A stretch of DNA of 64,000 nt from Phycisphaerales bacterium. Its GTDB lineage: Bacteria; Planctomycetota; Phycisphaerae; Phycisphaerales; UBA1924. A program made the position numbers and the translations under genes. A model generated the notes under the pieces. The model did not search any database and was not told where the DNA came from. It was given only the letters and a program-made list of their open reading frames with translations. The stretch spans positions 593,003 to 657,002 of the forward strand of contig JAHDXL010000001.1 in the NCBI GenBank assembly GCA_023382935.1, given 5' to 3'. This document shows, in pieces, positions 50,267-59,017 of this stretch (position 1 is the stretch's first letter; each line of letters opens with the position of its first letter).

Positions 50267-51082
50267 ATGAAGAAGACGAACTGGCTGGCGTTGGCGGTGG
50301 TTCCGGTGCTTGGTCTGGCGGCCGCGTCGGGGCTGGCCCAGCAGGGCGGGCAGCCCTCGAACCAGCCTGGGGTGCAGCCGGTTCGGCAGGGGCAGCCCGG
50401 GCGCGAGGGGCAGCCGGGGCGTCAGTTTGACCCGGCGCAGATGATCGAGCGCATGATGCAGCAGGATGCCAATGGCGACGGGAAACTGTCGCGTGAGGAG
50501 GTCGCGGGCGGTCCGGGCGAACGCATGTTCGAGCGTGCGGACACCAACAAGGACGGGTATCTGGATCGGGCCGAACTGGAAGCGAATTTCGCGGCCCGCC
50601 AGCCGGGGCGTGAAGGCGGGCCCGCGGTGGAAGGCGCGCCGGGGGCTGCGATGACCTTCGAGGGCGGGATGTCGCAGGCCGGGCGTGCGATGCGGCGGCT
50701 GGGGCGGAGCGAGTTTGCGGCCGCGACGCGCGACGGCGATCTGGCGGCGCTTGAGCAGGTGCAGGTGGGGCTGGTGATGGCCAAGCAGCATCTGGCAACG
50801 GTCGAGATGTCCGAAGCCGCCCGGGCCAAGTTCGGCGAGAACAAGGCCGCGTACCAGATGGCGATGCGGGAGTCGCTGGTCAAGTCCATCCGCGAGACGC
50901 TGGAACTGGAACTGGCGATCGCGGCCGGGGACAGCGCCAAGGCCACCGCGGCCCGCGCGCGCCTCATCGAACTCCGGGATGCGGCTCACGACCTGTTCCA
51001 GACGGAAGAGGAGGAAGACGAAGGCGGGCGTCCGGGCGGCGGGCCTAGCGTTCGCCCCGTGCGCCCTGGAGCGGGCGGGTAA
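50267..51082 (+). CDS. Exported EF-hand protein
   Basis: 271 residues. Signal peptide (WLALAVVPVLGLAAASGLAQ), a Gln/Gly/Pro-rich linker, then two EF-hand loops (DANGDGKLSREE and DTNKDGYLDRAE, about 68-110) with all Ca-binding positions Asp/Asn, and a helical second half (about 140-245, with AAYQMAMRESLVKSIRETLE) ending in Glu-rich and Gly/Pro-rich tail. The EF-hands should bind two Ca2+; the helical domain resembles none that I can name. GGAGA precedes ATG 50267. A terminator follows. Confidence 0.82.
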   Translation: MKKTNWLALAVVPVLGLAAASGLAQQGGQPSNQPGVQPVRQGQPGREGQPGRQFDPAQMIERMMQQDANGDGKLSREEVAGGPGERMFERADTNKDGYLDRAELEANFAARQPGREGGPAVEGAPGAAMTFEGGMSQAGRAMRRLGRSEFAAATRDGDLAALEQVQVGLVMAKQHLATVEMSEAARAKFGENKAAYQMAMRESLVKSIRETLELELAIAAGDSAKATAARARLIELRDAAHDLFQTEEEEDEGGRPGGGPSVRPVRPGAGG

Positions 51083-51108
51083 ACCGAGCCCGTTGACACA
51101 GGACGACT

Positions 51109-51175
51109 AGAACTGGCGTTGAGGCGAGCGCTCCCGTTCACAAGGACGGCTCGTCGGGCGCCGGTTCTTTTTTTG
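51109..51175 (+). terminator. Rho-independent terminator of the EF-hand gene
   Basis: AGAACTGGCG (51109-51118) pairs with CGCCGGTTCT (51159-51168, one G-T) around a structured 40-nt loop, followed by seven T. Confidence 0.75.
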
Positions 51176-51190
51176 AGTCTGGGACCGGGC

Positions 51191-51448
51191 TCAGGCGGCC
51201 ATGCGAGGCTCGTCGGGCGACGAAGCGGGCGCTGTGTCTTCGATGATCTCGACTTCACCCTCGAGGGGTTGGTAGGTTGCGATGATCTGCTTGAGGTACC
51301 CGATGCGGACCTCGAAGACGCGGCGGCGCAGGTCGTGCAGGGCTTGGCCGTTGCGGACCTGAACGGCCATGGCGCGCAGCAGCGAGAGGACGGCGGCGGC
51401 AACCACGGCGGCCAAGCAGAACCAGGCCCATTGCGGCGTATGGGACAT
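51191..51448 (-). CDS. Small single-pass membrane protein
   Basis: 85 residues: a short N-terminus MSHTPQW, one transmembrane helix (AWFCLAAVVAAAVLSLLRAM), then a helical cytoplasmic part (LHDLRRRVFEVRIGYLKQII) and an acidic tail. Family not recognised. The start at 51448 is set by the hydrophobic helix; upstream in-frame sequence overlaps the promoter region of the divergent gene. The divergent partner is the large membrane protein at 51502, and co-function is possible but unproven. Confidence 0.65.
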   Translation of the reverse strand: MSHTPQWAWFCLAAVVAAAVLSLLRAMAVQVRNGQALHDLRRRVFEVRIGYLKQIIATYQPLEGEVEIIEDTAPASSPDEPRMAA

Positions 51449-51487
51449 GCGTGGGGCATCGGCTGAATCCGGTCGTCGCTTGATCGG

Positions 51488-51502
51488 TAGAATCCAGCCA
51501 AG
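51488..51502 (+). promoter_or_regulatory. Leaderless-type -10 element TAGAAT
   Basis: TAGAAT at 51488-51493 ends eight bases before GTG 51502, with no Shine-Dalgarno sequence. Confidence 0.5.
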
Positions 51503-53949
51503 TGACACGCGTGCGGCATCTGGGCATACTTCTGGGGGTTTTCGTGCTGCTGGCGCCGCCTGCGGGGCGTCAGGCTCATGCGCAGGAAGTGCCGGACGGG
51601 GTGCGCCTGGACCTGGGGAGGTTTGGTCCGGGTAACGTGGCCCGCGAAGGGTCGTGGACGGGGCTGCGGCTGGAGGTAGCCGACCAGGGGCTCAGTCCGC
51701 AGCGAGAGATCATTCTGCGGGTGCGAGTGCCCGATCCCGACGGCGACGAGACCGACTACGACCGGGTAGTCACTTCCAATGCGGGAGTGGTGCAGAGTTT
51801 CTGGCTGTACTTCCCAGTTCCAACGGGCGGGGCCGGGGTGGACAGCCTCGAAGTGTTTGCGTATGAGGCCGAAGAGAGCGATGCGGACGCGCGCTTCGGC
51901 TTTCGAGCCGGGCGGGTGCTGGGGCGAAGCACCATGTCGCTGAGCCGGGCGATTCCCGCCAGCAGCGGAGTGATCGGGGTGGTGGGATCGGCGCGTCTGG
52001 GGCTGGATGACTACGGACCGTCGGGCAACATCACTTCGCACCTGCCTTTGGGGCACGAGGTGAGTCGGCTGGCTTCCGGGCTGGAGGTGTCGGACATTCC
52101 CGATCGGTGGCAGGGGCTGGCGGGTGTGGACGTTTTGTGCTGGACATCGACGCGGGCCGGGGCCGACCCGGGGCAGTTGACGACGGACAAGGCGCGGGCG
52201 ATCCGGGACTGGATCGAGCGGGGCGGGCATTTCGTGGTCGTACTGCCCTCGGTGGGGCAGGAGTGGTTCAGCACGGTGGGCAATCCGCTGGCGTCACTGA
52301 TGCCGGCGATCAAGCCGCCGCAGACGGTCGAGGGCGTGGATCTTGGGGCATACCGGGCGTTGCTGACGTCGGATCGGGAAGCGCGACTGCCGACCAATGG
52401 GGTGGTGCGGTTCTTTGAGCGGGCCGACGGGGCCGGGACCGGCGAGGCGATGCCGATTCTGAACGACCCGGAGGGGCGTTGCATCGTGATGCGGCGTCTG
52501 GTGGGGTGCGGCGCGGTGACGCTGGTGGGGATTGACTTGAGCCTGAGCGGGCTGCGGGCCGGCGGGTTGCCCGATGCGGATGTGTTCTGGCACCGGGTGC
52601 TTGGTCGGCGTGGGCAGTTGCTCACGCCGGACGAGGCGGCGCAGAAGGGCATCGTGCAGTTTGCCACGCGGCTGGCGAGCCGGACGCCGATTCAACTGGA
52701 CATCGATCTGGAAAGCCAGATCGCCATGCGCGGCACGGCGGCGATGGGCGTGGCACTTGGGTTCGTGGTGTTTCTGCTGTATTGGCTGACCGCCGGGCCG
52801 GTGGGCTACATGCTGCTGGGTCGCGCGGGACTGAAGCGTCACGCGTGGACGGCGTTCGTGGGGTCGGTGGCGGCGTTCACGGTCGTGTCGTGGGTGGCGG
52901 CGACGGCTTCGAGGCCGCATCGGGCCAGCATCCGGCACATAACGCTGCTGCACGGGGTGCATGGACAGTCAACGCAGCGCGCCCGCTCGTGGATGGCGAT
53001 TCTCACGCCGTTCTACGGGCAGGCACAGGTCGACGTGGGAGCGGAAGACACGGGAGCGGGGTCGAACCTGGTGGCGCCGCTGCGGACGTCGGCCGCGTCG
53101 CTGTCGCTGGGCGGATTTCCGGACAATCGCTCGTATCGAGTGGAGTCGCGCCAGCCGGACCAGATGGTGTTTCCCGCGCGTTCGACGGTAAAGGAACTGA
53201 TGGTGGACTGGGCCGGGACGGGCGGATGGTCGCTGCCGCACCCGGTGGGACAGCCGGGCGACCTCGAGGAACCGCGCCTGCGCGCAACGGGGGCTGAGGA
53301 GTTCACGGCCGAAGGGACGCGGGTGGACTATGAGATCGAGGGGGAGTTGATCCACAACCTGCCGGGCCCGTTGGAGGACGTCCTCGTGCTGGTGAACACC
53401 GGGCAGGTGACGGTCGTCGAGGGGGCGCAACTGGGGGCGAATCTCTCGGCCAACGTGCTGGCGTATGAACTGCCGGATCCGTGGCGGCCGGGGACGCGGC
53501 TGTCGATGCCGGAGGTGACGCGGCGCGGGGCCACGCAGGGCGGGCGCCGGCGTCAACTGGCGTCGGCGTACCTGGAGTCGCTGCTGGCGTCGGAGAATCC
53601 CGGGCCGGCCGGGGGCATCAGGCCCGACCCGCGGCGACTGAGCGAGAGGCTCAAGGCGTTGGCGCTGTTTCCGCAATTGGGGCCGCCGACGTTCAATGAT
53701 GGGCCGGGAGTGCGCGACAAACTGGCCAGGCGTGATCGCACGCACGGGTTCGATGTTGGGATGTGGTTCACGCAGCCGTCGGTGATGGTGCTGGGGCTGG
53801 TGAACCAGACAGGGCGTGACGCGGCGGGGGTGGTGCCGGTGAGGCTGGACGGGGAGAGCGTGCCGGCGGAAGGGACGACGTTGGTGATGTGGGTGTATCC
53901 GCTCGACCCATCGCCTCCCGAGGTTCGTAGGGCAGGAAGCAGCGAATGA
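51502..53949 (+). CDS. Large exported/membrane protein preceding an ABC ATPase
   Basis: 815 residues. Signal peptide (HLGILLGVFVLLAPPAGRQA), a periplasmic part including a glutamine-amidotransferase-like or Gld-type segment (DRWQGLAGVDVLCW, DWIERGGHFVVVLPS, near 210-260, comparable to RGG-containing segments in ABC auxiliary proteins), two transmembrane helices about 415-475 (AMGVALGFVVFLLYWLTAGP, AFVGSVAAFTVVSWVAATAS) and a long second periplasmic part. I do not recognise a named family; the layout resembles the auxiliary subunits of ABC-2 type exporters in planctomycetes. GTG 51502 follows a TAGAAT box. The next gene is an ABC ATPase 13 bp away. Confidence 0.75.
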   Translation: MTRVRHLGILLGVFVLLAPPAGRQAHAQEVPDGVRLDLGRFGPGNVAREGSWTGLRLEVADQGLSPQREIILRVRVPDPDGDETDYDRVVTSNAGVVQSFWLYFPVPTGGAGVDSLEVFAYEAEESDADARFGFRAGRVLGRSTMSLSRAIPASSGVIGVVGSARLGLDDYGPSGNITSHLPLGHEVSRLASGLEVSDIPDRWQGLAGVDVLCWTSTRAGADPGQLTTDKARAIRDWIERGGHFVVVLPSVGQEWFSTVGNPLASLMPAIKPPQTVEGVDLGAYRALLTSDREARLPTNGVVRFFERADGAGTGEAMPILNDPEGRCIVMRRLVGCGAVTLVGIDLSLSGLRAGGLPDADVFWHRVLGRRGQLLTPDEAAQKGIVQFATRLASRTPIQLDIDLESQIAMRGTAAMGVALGFVVFLLYWLTAGPVGYMLLGRAGLKRHAWTAFVGSVAAFTVVSWVAATASRPHRASIRHITLLHGVHGQSTQRARSWMAILTPFYGQAQVDVGAEDTGAGSNLVAPLRTSAASLSLGGFPDNRSYRVESRQPDQMVFPARSTVKELMVDWAGTGGWSLPHPVGQPGDLEEPRLRATGAEEFTAEGTRVDYEIEGELIHNLPGPLEDVLVLVNTGQVTVVEGAQLGANLSANVLAYELPDPWRPGTRLSMPEVTRRGATQGGRRRQLASAYLESLLASENPGPAGGIRPDPRRLSERLKALALFPQLGPPTFNDGPGVRDKLARRDRTHGFDVGMWFTQPSVMVLGLVNQTGRDAAGVVPVRLDGESVPAEGTTLVMWVYPLDPSPPEVRRAGSSE

Positions 53950-53962
53950 GGAGTCTTTGCCC

Positions 53963-54928
53963 GTGCCGATGATCGAGACGATCAACCTGACCAAGCGCTA
54001 CGGGGAACTGGTGGCGCTGGACAATCTGAACCTCTCGATTGAGGAGGGGGCGTGCTTCGGGTTCATCGGTCCAAACGGGGCCGGGAAGACGACGACGATC
54101 AAGATTCTGGCCACGCTGCTCAAGCCATCGAGCGGGCAGGCGCAGATCGCGGGGCTGACGGTGGGGTATCAGAACCGCCTGATCCGTCCGCAGATCGGGT
54201 ACGTGCCGGACTTCATGGGCGCGTATGAGGACATGGTGGTGACGGAGTACCTGGAGTTTTTCGCGGCCGCGTACAACATCCACGGCCAGCAGCGCCGGAA
54301 AGTCGTGCGGGACGTGTTGGAGTTGACAGATCTCGGATACAAGGCGACGGCGGAGGTAAACAGCCTGAGCCGCGGCATGCAGCAGCGGCTGAGCATTGCG
54401 CGGGTGCTGCTGCACGACCCGAAGGTGCTGCTGATGGACGAGCCGGCGTCGGGGCTGGACCCGCGGGCGCGCATCGAGATCCGCGAGTTGCTCAAGGAAC
54501 TGAAGCGGATGGGCAAGACCATCTTGATATCCAGCCACATTCTGCACGAACTGGCCGAGTTGTGCAACACGGTGGGAATCATCGAGCGCGGGCAGTTGCT
54601 GTTCAGCGGCACGGTGGAGGCGATTCTGCGGCGAGCCAAGGTGGGGCACGTGATTCACGTCGGGGTGGTGGACCGGCTGGAGCAGGCGGCCGAAGCGGTG
54701 GCGGCGGTGCCGGGCGTGGAAAAAGTCCGCATTGTGTCCGGCGACGGGACGGCGGTGGGCGGGTCGGGGCGGCACCTGCACGTGGAGTACAACGAGCAGC
54801 GCGGTGGCTCGTACACCGATCTGGCGAATATCCTCGTCAATCAGGGCTACCGGCTCACGCAGTTCACGGAGGAGCCGGTGAACCTAGAGACGGCGTTCAT
54901 GCGATTGACCAAGGGTCTGGTCCAGTAG
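53963..54928 (+). CDS. ABC transporter ATP-binding protein
   Basis: 321 residues. Complete nucleotide-binding domain: Walker A GPNGAGKTTT, Q-loop region, signature LSRGMQQRLS, Walker B VLLMDEPASGLDPRA, H-loop SSHILHE. The C-terminal 80 residues form the extra domain of GldA/DrrA-like exporters. The start is likely GTG 53963 (GGAG nine bases upstream), although ATG 53969 and TTG 53957 are in frame. No permease gene follows; the upstream large membrane protein is the only candidate partner. The nearest related permeases are at 58248-60928. Confidence 0.92.
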   Translation: MPMIETINLTKRYGELVALDNLNLSIEEGACFGFIGPNGAGKTTTIKILATLLKPSSGQAQIAGLTVGYQNRLIRPQIGYVPDFMGAYEDMVVTEYLEFFAAAYNIHGQQRRKVVRDVLELTDLGYKATAEVNSLSRGMQQRLSIARVLLHDPKVLLMDEPASGLDPRARIEIRELLKELKRMGKTILISSHILHELAELCNTVGIIERGQLLFSGTVEAILRRAKVGHVIHVGVVDRLEQAAEAVAAVPGVEKVRIVSGDGTAVGGSGRHLHVEYNEQRGGSYTDLANILVNQGYRLTQFTEEPVNLETAFMRLTKGLVQ

Positions 54929-54963
54929 GGCCTCGTGGGAACAGGCGGTTGGAAGGAGGCGCG

Positions 54964-57150
54964 ATGCGCAGGTTCTTGTTGCTCAGCCTGGTGGTTTCGT
55001 GCGGTTCGCTCGCGGTTGCCGAGCCCCCGCAGACACGCAGGGAAACCGTGAAGGAGACCATCCACGGCGTGCAGATCGTCGACGACTATCGCTGGCTGGA
55101 GGGCGACAACTCGGACCCGGCTGCAATGGGCAAACCCACCCCCGAAGTCGACGAGTGGACGCATGCCCAGAACGCCTACACGCGAGGCGTGCTCGACTCG
55201 CTGCCGGGGCGGAGCAAACTCGAAGCGCGGATGCGGCAGTTGATGGAGGTCGGGACAATCAGTGCTCCGCAGATGGCGGGCAACCGCTACTTCTACTCCA
55301 AGCGCGAGGGGTCGCAGGCCCAAGCCGTGATCTACATGCGCGAGGGGGCCAGCGGCAAGCCGGTGGAACTGCTGAACCCGAACACGCTGGACGAGAGCGG
55401 GCTGCTGACGGTCTCGTGGGTGTCGCCGAACGATGACGGCTCGCTGCTGGCCTTTGGCATGTACCGGGCGGGCGACGAAAACTCGACGTGCTACGTGATG
55501 GACGTGCAGTCGAGGGTGTGGCTGGCCGACGAGATCCCGGGCAAGGTGAACGGGGTGGACTGGCAGCCGGACGGGCGGTCGTTCTTCTATGAGAACCTGG
55601 AGAGCACGAGCGACCCGTATTCGGGGCAGATCAAGTTTCACAGGATCGGCACGCACGAGCGTGAAGACCTGACGCTGTATTCGCAGCGTGACTTCGTGGA
55701 GATGTACCGGGCGTCGGGGCTGTACAGCGCCAAGCAACTGGACGAGGTGGCCAAGACCTACGGCTCGTTCGCGTACGCGAGCGACAACGGGCGGTGGCTG
55801 ATCGTGGGGTATTACACGGGCACGCGGTCCAACGACCTGTGGGCGATGGACCTGTCGGCCTTTCACCGCACGGGTGAGAAGAAACTGGTTCCGATTCTGG
55901 CCGACACGATCAACAGCAAGGCCAGCGGCATCGGTCCGGTGATCGGCGACACGATCTTCATGCAGACGACGCTGGATGCGCCGAACGGGTGCGTGGTGGC
56001 GGTGGACCTGCACAACCCGGCGCCGTCGGGGTGGAAGACGGTGGTGCCGCACCAGGCGAACAAGGTGATCGAGAGTTCTTCTCCGGCGCGCGGCATGCTG
56101 GCGGTGGAATACCTGGTGAACGCGACGACACGGATCGAGCGGTTCACGCTGGACGGCAGGAGTCTGGGAGAACTGACGCTGCCGGGCATCGGGTCGGCCG
56201 GCATCTCGACGGACATCGATCGCACGGAGGCCTTTCTGACCTTCACCAGTTTCAACGAGCCGCCTTCGATCTATCACGTGGACGTGGCAACCGACAGCCG
56301 CACGCTCTGGGAGCGTCCGGATGTGCCGGTGGACCCGTCGCTGGTCGAGGTCAAGCAGGTGTGGTACACGTCGAAGGACGGAACCAGGGTTTCGATGTTC
56401 ATCGTGCACCGCAAGGGGCTGAGCCTTGATGGCAACAACCCGACGATCCTGTATGGATATGGGGGGTTCAACATCGCGATGACGCCGACGTTCAGCGCCA
56501 CCATGTTTCCCTGGTACGAGTCGGGCGGGGTGTACGCCGTCGCGAACCTGCGCGGGGGCGGCGAGTATGGCGAAGCCTGGCACCAAGCGGGCATGCTCGA
56601 CCGCAAGCAGAACGTTTTTGATGACTTCATCAGCGCCGCCGAGTGGCTGATCTCCAACGGATACACAAGGCCCGAGCGGCTGGGCATCGCGGGCGGGTCC
56701 AACGGCGGACTGCTGACCGGAGCGGCGGTGACGCAGAGGCCCGACCTGTTCGCGGCTGCGATCTCGGCGGTGCCGCTGCTGGACATGATCCGCTACCAGG
56801 ACTTCCTGATGGCGCGGTACTGGATTCCCGAGTATGGAAGCAGTGAAGATCCCAACCAGTTCAAGTCCATCATCAAGTATTCTCCGTACCAGAAGATCAC
56901 ACCTGGCACGAAGTATCCCGCGATGCTGATCACGGCCGGCGCCAATGACGCCCGCGTGCATCCGATGCATGCGCGCAAGATGGTGGCGGCGTTGCAGGCG
57001 GCAACCGCCTCGAGCCCGGACACGGATCCGGTCCTGCTCTGGGTGGACTACGACGCCGGTCACGGGGCGGGCAAGCCGCTCCACCTGCGCGTGCGCGACG
57101 TGGTGGACCAACGCATCTTCATGATGTGGCAACTGGGCATGCTTGAGTGA
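54964..57150 (+). CDS. Exported prolyl oligopeptidase (S9A)
   Basis: 728 residues. Signal peptide (RRFLLLSLVVSCGSLAVA), short S9 N-terminal strand (VDDYRWLEGDN), a seven-bladed propeller to about residue 450, and the alpha/beta-hydrolase domain with the nucleophile in GIAGGSNGGLL, Asp in ANDARVH and His in GHGAGK. The RGGGEYGEAWHQAG stretch is typical for S9A. Family members cut small peptides after Pro. An exported form would act in the periplasm. AAGGAGG lies two bases before ATG 54964, a rather short spacer. It follows the ABC ATPase by 35 bp and may be in its operon. Confidence 0.95.
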   Translation: MRRFLLLSLVVSCGSLAVAEPPQTRRETVKETIHGVQIVDDYRWLEGDNSDPAAMGKPTPEVDEWTHAQNAYTRGVLDSLPGRSKLEARMRQLMEVGTISAPQMAGNRYFYSKREGSQAQAVIYMREGASGKPVELLNPNTLDESGLLTVSWVSPNDDGSLLAFGMYRAGDENSTCYVMDVQSRVWLADEIPGKVNGVDWQPDGRSFFYENLESTSDPYSGQIKFHRIGTHEREDLTLYSQRDFVEMYRASGLYSAKQLDEVAKTYGSFAYASDNGRWLIVGYYTGTRSNDLWAMDLSAFHRTGEKKLVPILADTINSKASGIGPVIGDTIFMQTTLDAPNGCVVAVDLHNPAPSGWKTVVPHQANKVIESSSPARGMLAVEYLVNATTRIERFTLDGRSLGELTLPGIGSAGISTDIDRTEAFLTFTSFNEPPSIYHVDVATDSRTLWERPDVPVDPSLVEVKQVWYTSKDGTRVSMFIVHRKGLSLDGNNPTILYGYGGFNIAMTPTFSATMFPWYESGGVYAVANLRGGGEYGEAWHQAGMLDRKQNVFDDFISAAEWLISNGYTRPERLGIAGGSNGGLLTGAAVTQRPDLFAAAISAVPLLDMIRYQDFLMARYWIPEYGSSEDPNQFKSIIKYSPYQKITPGTKYPAMLITAGANDARVHPMHARKMVAALQAATASSPDTDPVLLWVDYDAGHGAGKPLHLRVRDVVDQRIFMMWQLGMLE

Positions 57151-57300
57151 ACCGATCCGCGGGCCCGGCGACAGTCGGGCCCGTCGGCTTGTCAGGGTGA
57201 TCGTCTCGACCCGGACTTGACCCCGCGCGGCCCGGGCGCATAAGCCTTTTCGGTCTCGGCCGGGCTCTCGCGGGCGCCGGGAGACCTACGGAACGGACGC

Positions 57301-58251
57301 ATGATCGAACTCAGGAAACTGTGCAAACGGTTCGGAACCATCGTCGCCGTCGATGACCTTTCGCTGGGTGTGGCGCCCGGCGAGGTTCTGGGCTTTCTCG
57401 GGCCGAATGGCGCGGGCAAGAGCACGACCATGAAGATGGTCACAGGCTTCCTGCGTCCCACGTCCGGCTCGGCGAGCGTGTGCGGGCACGACGTGCAGCA
57501 GGAGCCGATGGCCGCGAAGAGACGCATCGGCTACCTTCCCGAGGGGGCGCCGGCCTACCCGGACATGACGCCGGAGTCGTACCTGCGCTTCATCGCGCAG
57601 GTGCGCGGGTTGGATGGAGCGGCCCGCAAGCGACGGATCGCCGAGGTTGCCTCGCTGGTGCATCTCGAGGGCGTGATGCGGCAGCCGATCGAGACGCTGT
57701 CAAAGGGCTACAAGCGCCGCGTCGGGCTGGCGCAGGCCATTCTGCACGACCCGGACGTGCTGATCCTCGACGAGCCGACCGACGGGCTGGATCCGAACCA
57801 GAAGCACGAGGTGCGCGAACTCATCCGCCGGATGGCGGGGGGCGCGCAGCCGGGCAAACTGATCGTGCTTTCGACACACATTCTCGAGGAGGTCGAGGCG
57901 GTGTGCACGCGGGCGGTGGTGATCGCGCGCGGGCGGGTGCTGGCTGACCAGACGCCGGCAGCCCTGCAGGCGCGTTCGCGCTTGCACAACGCGGTGACGC
58001 TGGGCGTGCGGGCGCCGGCCGAAGGGCTGGCGGCGGCGCTGCGGCAGTTGCCCGGCGTGCAGGCGGTGGAGGAACTCGGACAGCGGGACGGCTCGCTGAG
58101 GCTGCGGGTTTTCCCAAGGGGTGGAGCGCTGATCGTGCAGGAAGTGCGCGAAGTGGCGGCCGCTCGCGGGTGCGCGGTGGACGAGATGCGCGTCGAACCC
58201 GGCCGACTCGACGAGGTGTTCCGCACGATCACGATCGGAGGTGCGGCATGA
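57301..58251 (+). CDS. ABC transporter ATPase, GldA-like
   Basis: 316 residues. Walker A GPNGAGKSTT, the D-loop and signature LSKGYKRRVG, Walker B VLILDEPTDGLDPNQ, H-loop STHILEE. The C-terminal extension (about 225-316) is the exporter-type regulatory part. It is the first gene of a four-gene cluster in the order ATPase, ABC-2 permease, auxiliary membrane protein, DUF4340, the same order as the gliding-associated gldA-gldF-gldG set in Bacteroidetes and as a general exporter cluster in many other phyla. Gliding itself is not implied. Stop and permease start overlap by four bases. Confidence 0.93.
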   Translation: MIELRKLCKRFGTIVAVDDLSLGVAPGEVLGFLGPNGAGKSTTMKMVTGFLRPTSGSASVCGHDVQQEPMAAKRRIGYLPEGAPAYPDMTPESYLRFIAQVRGLDGAARKRRIAEVASLVHLEGVMRQPIETLSKGYKRRVGLAQAILHDPDVLILDEPTDGLDPNQKHEVRELIRRMAGGAQPGKLIVLSTHILEEVEAVCTRAVVIARGRVLADQTPAALQARSRLHNAVTLGVRAPAEGLAAALRQLPGVQAVEELGQRDGSLRLRVFPRGGALIVQEVREVAAARGCAVDEMRVEPGRLDEVFRTITIGGAA

Positions 58252-59003
58252 GGGGCCTGGCGGCCGTGCTGAAGCGCGAACTGGCGGGGTACTTCATCAC
58301 CCCGGTGGCGTACGTGTTCATCGTGGTGTTCTTGGTGCTGGTTGGAGTGTTCACGTTCAACGAGAACTTCGGCAACTTCTTCGGGTCAAACCCCGAGGGC
58401 AGCGGGCAGGCCAACCTGCAGGCGTTTTTCGCTTATCAGCCGTGGCTGTACCTGTTCCTGATCCCGGCGATCTCGATGCGCCTGTGGGCCGAGGAGCACC
58501 GCAGCGGCACCATTGAACTGCTGGCGACGCTGCCGATCGCGACATGGGCGGTGGTGTGCGGGAAGTTCGCGGCCGCGTGGGTGTTCGCGGGCATCGCGCT
58601 GGCACTGACGTTTCCGATTTGGATGACGGTGAACTTCCTCGGCGAGCCGGACAACGGCGTGATCGCGGCGGGATACCTGGGCTCGTTCGTGCTCGCGGGC
58701 GGATTCCTGGCCATCGGGGCGTGCATCTCGGCGGCGACGAAGAGCCAGGTGATCGCCTTCGTGCTCTCGGTGGTGTTGTGCCTAGCGTTTCTGCTGGCGG
58801 GCTTCTCGCCGGTGCTTGGGTTCATCGAATCGTGGGCGCCGCAGGCGATCGTCGAGACGGTGGCCAGTTTCAGTTTCCTGACGCACTTCCAGGCGATTTC
58901 GCAGGGCGTGATCGAGGCTCGCGACGTGGTCTTCTTCGCCAGCCTGATCGGGCTGGCTCTGCTGGTCAACGCCATTGTCCTTGAAGTGCGCCGCAGCGCC
59001 TGA
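58248..59003 (+). CDS. ABC-2 permease, GldF-like
   Basis: 251 residues with six transmembrane helices: around 15-35 (YFITPVAYVFIVVFLVLVGV), 55-75, 100-120, 135-160, 170-190 and 225-245. The EEHRSGTIELLATLPI block after helix 2 is the coupling-helix signature of ABC-2/GldF permeases. GGAGGT precedes ATG 58248, and the ATGA overlap with the ATPase gene ensures balanced translation. Works with the ATPase and the auxiliary protein to move an unknown, probably envelope, substrate. Confidence 0.93.
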   Translation: MRGLAAVLKRELAGYFITPVAYVFIVVFLVLVGVFTFNENFGNFFGSNPEGSGQANLQAFFAYQPWLYLFLIPAISMRLWAEEHRSGTIELLATLPIATWAVVCGKFAAAWVFAGIALALTFPIWMTVNFLGEPDNGVIAAGYLGSFVLAGGFLAIGACISAATKSQVIAFVLSVVLCLAFLLAGFSPVLGFIESWAPQAIVETVASFSFLTHFQAISQGVIEARDVVFFASLIGLALLVNAIVLEVRRSA

Positions 59004-59017
59004 GAAAGGAGTCTTGC

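Noticed and set aside
54847-57132. A 761-codon open frame opposite the prolyl oligopeptidase
   Set aside because: High GC removes stops from the antisense frame. The translation is Arg/His/Val-rich without domain features, and the sense strand encodes a complete S9A enzyme.
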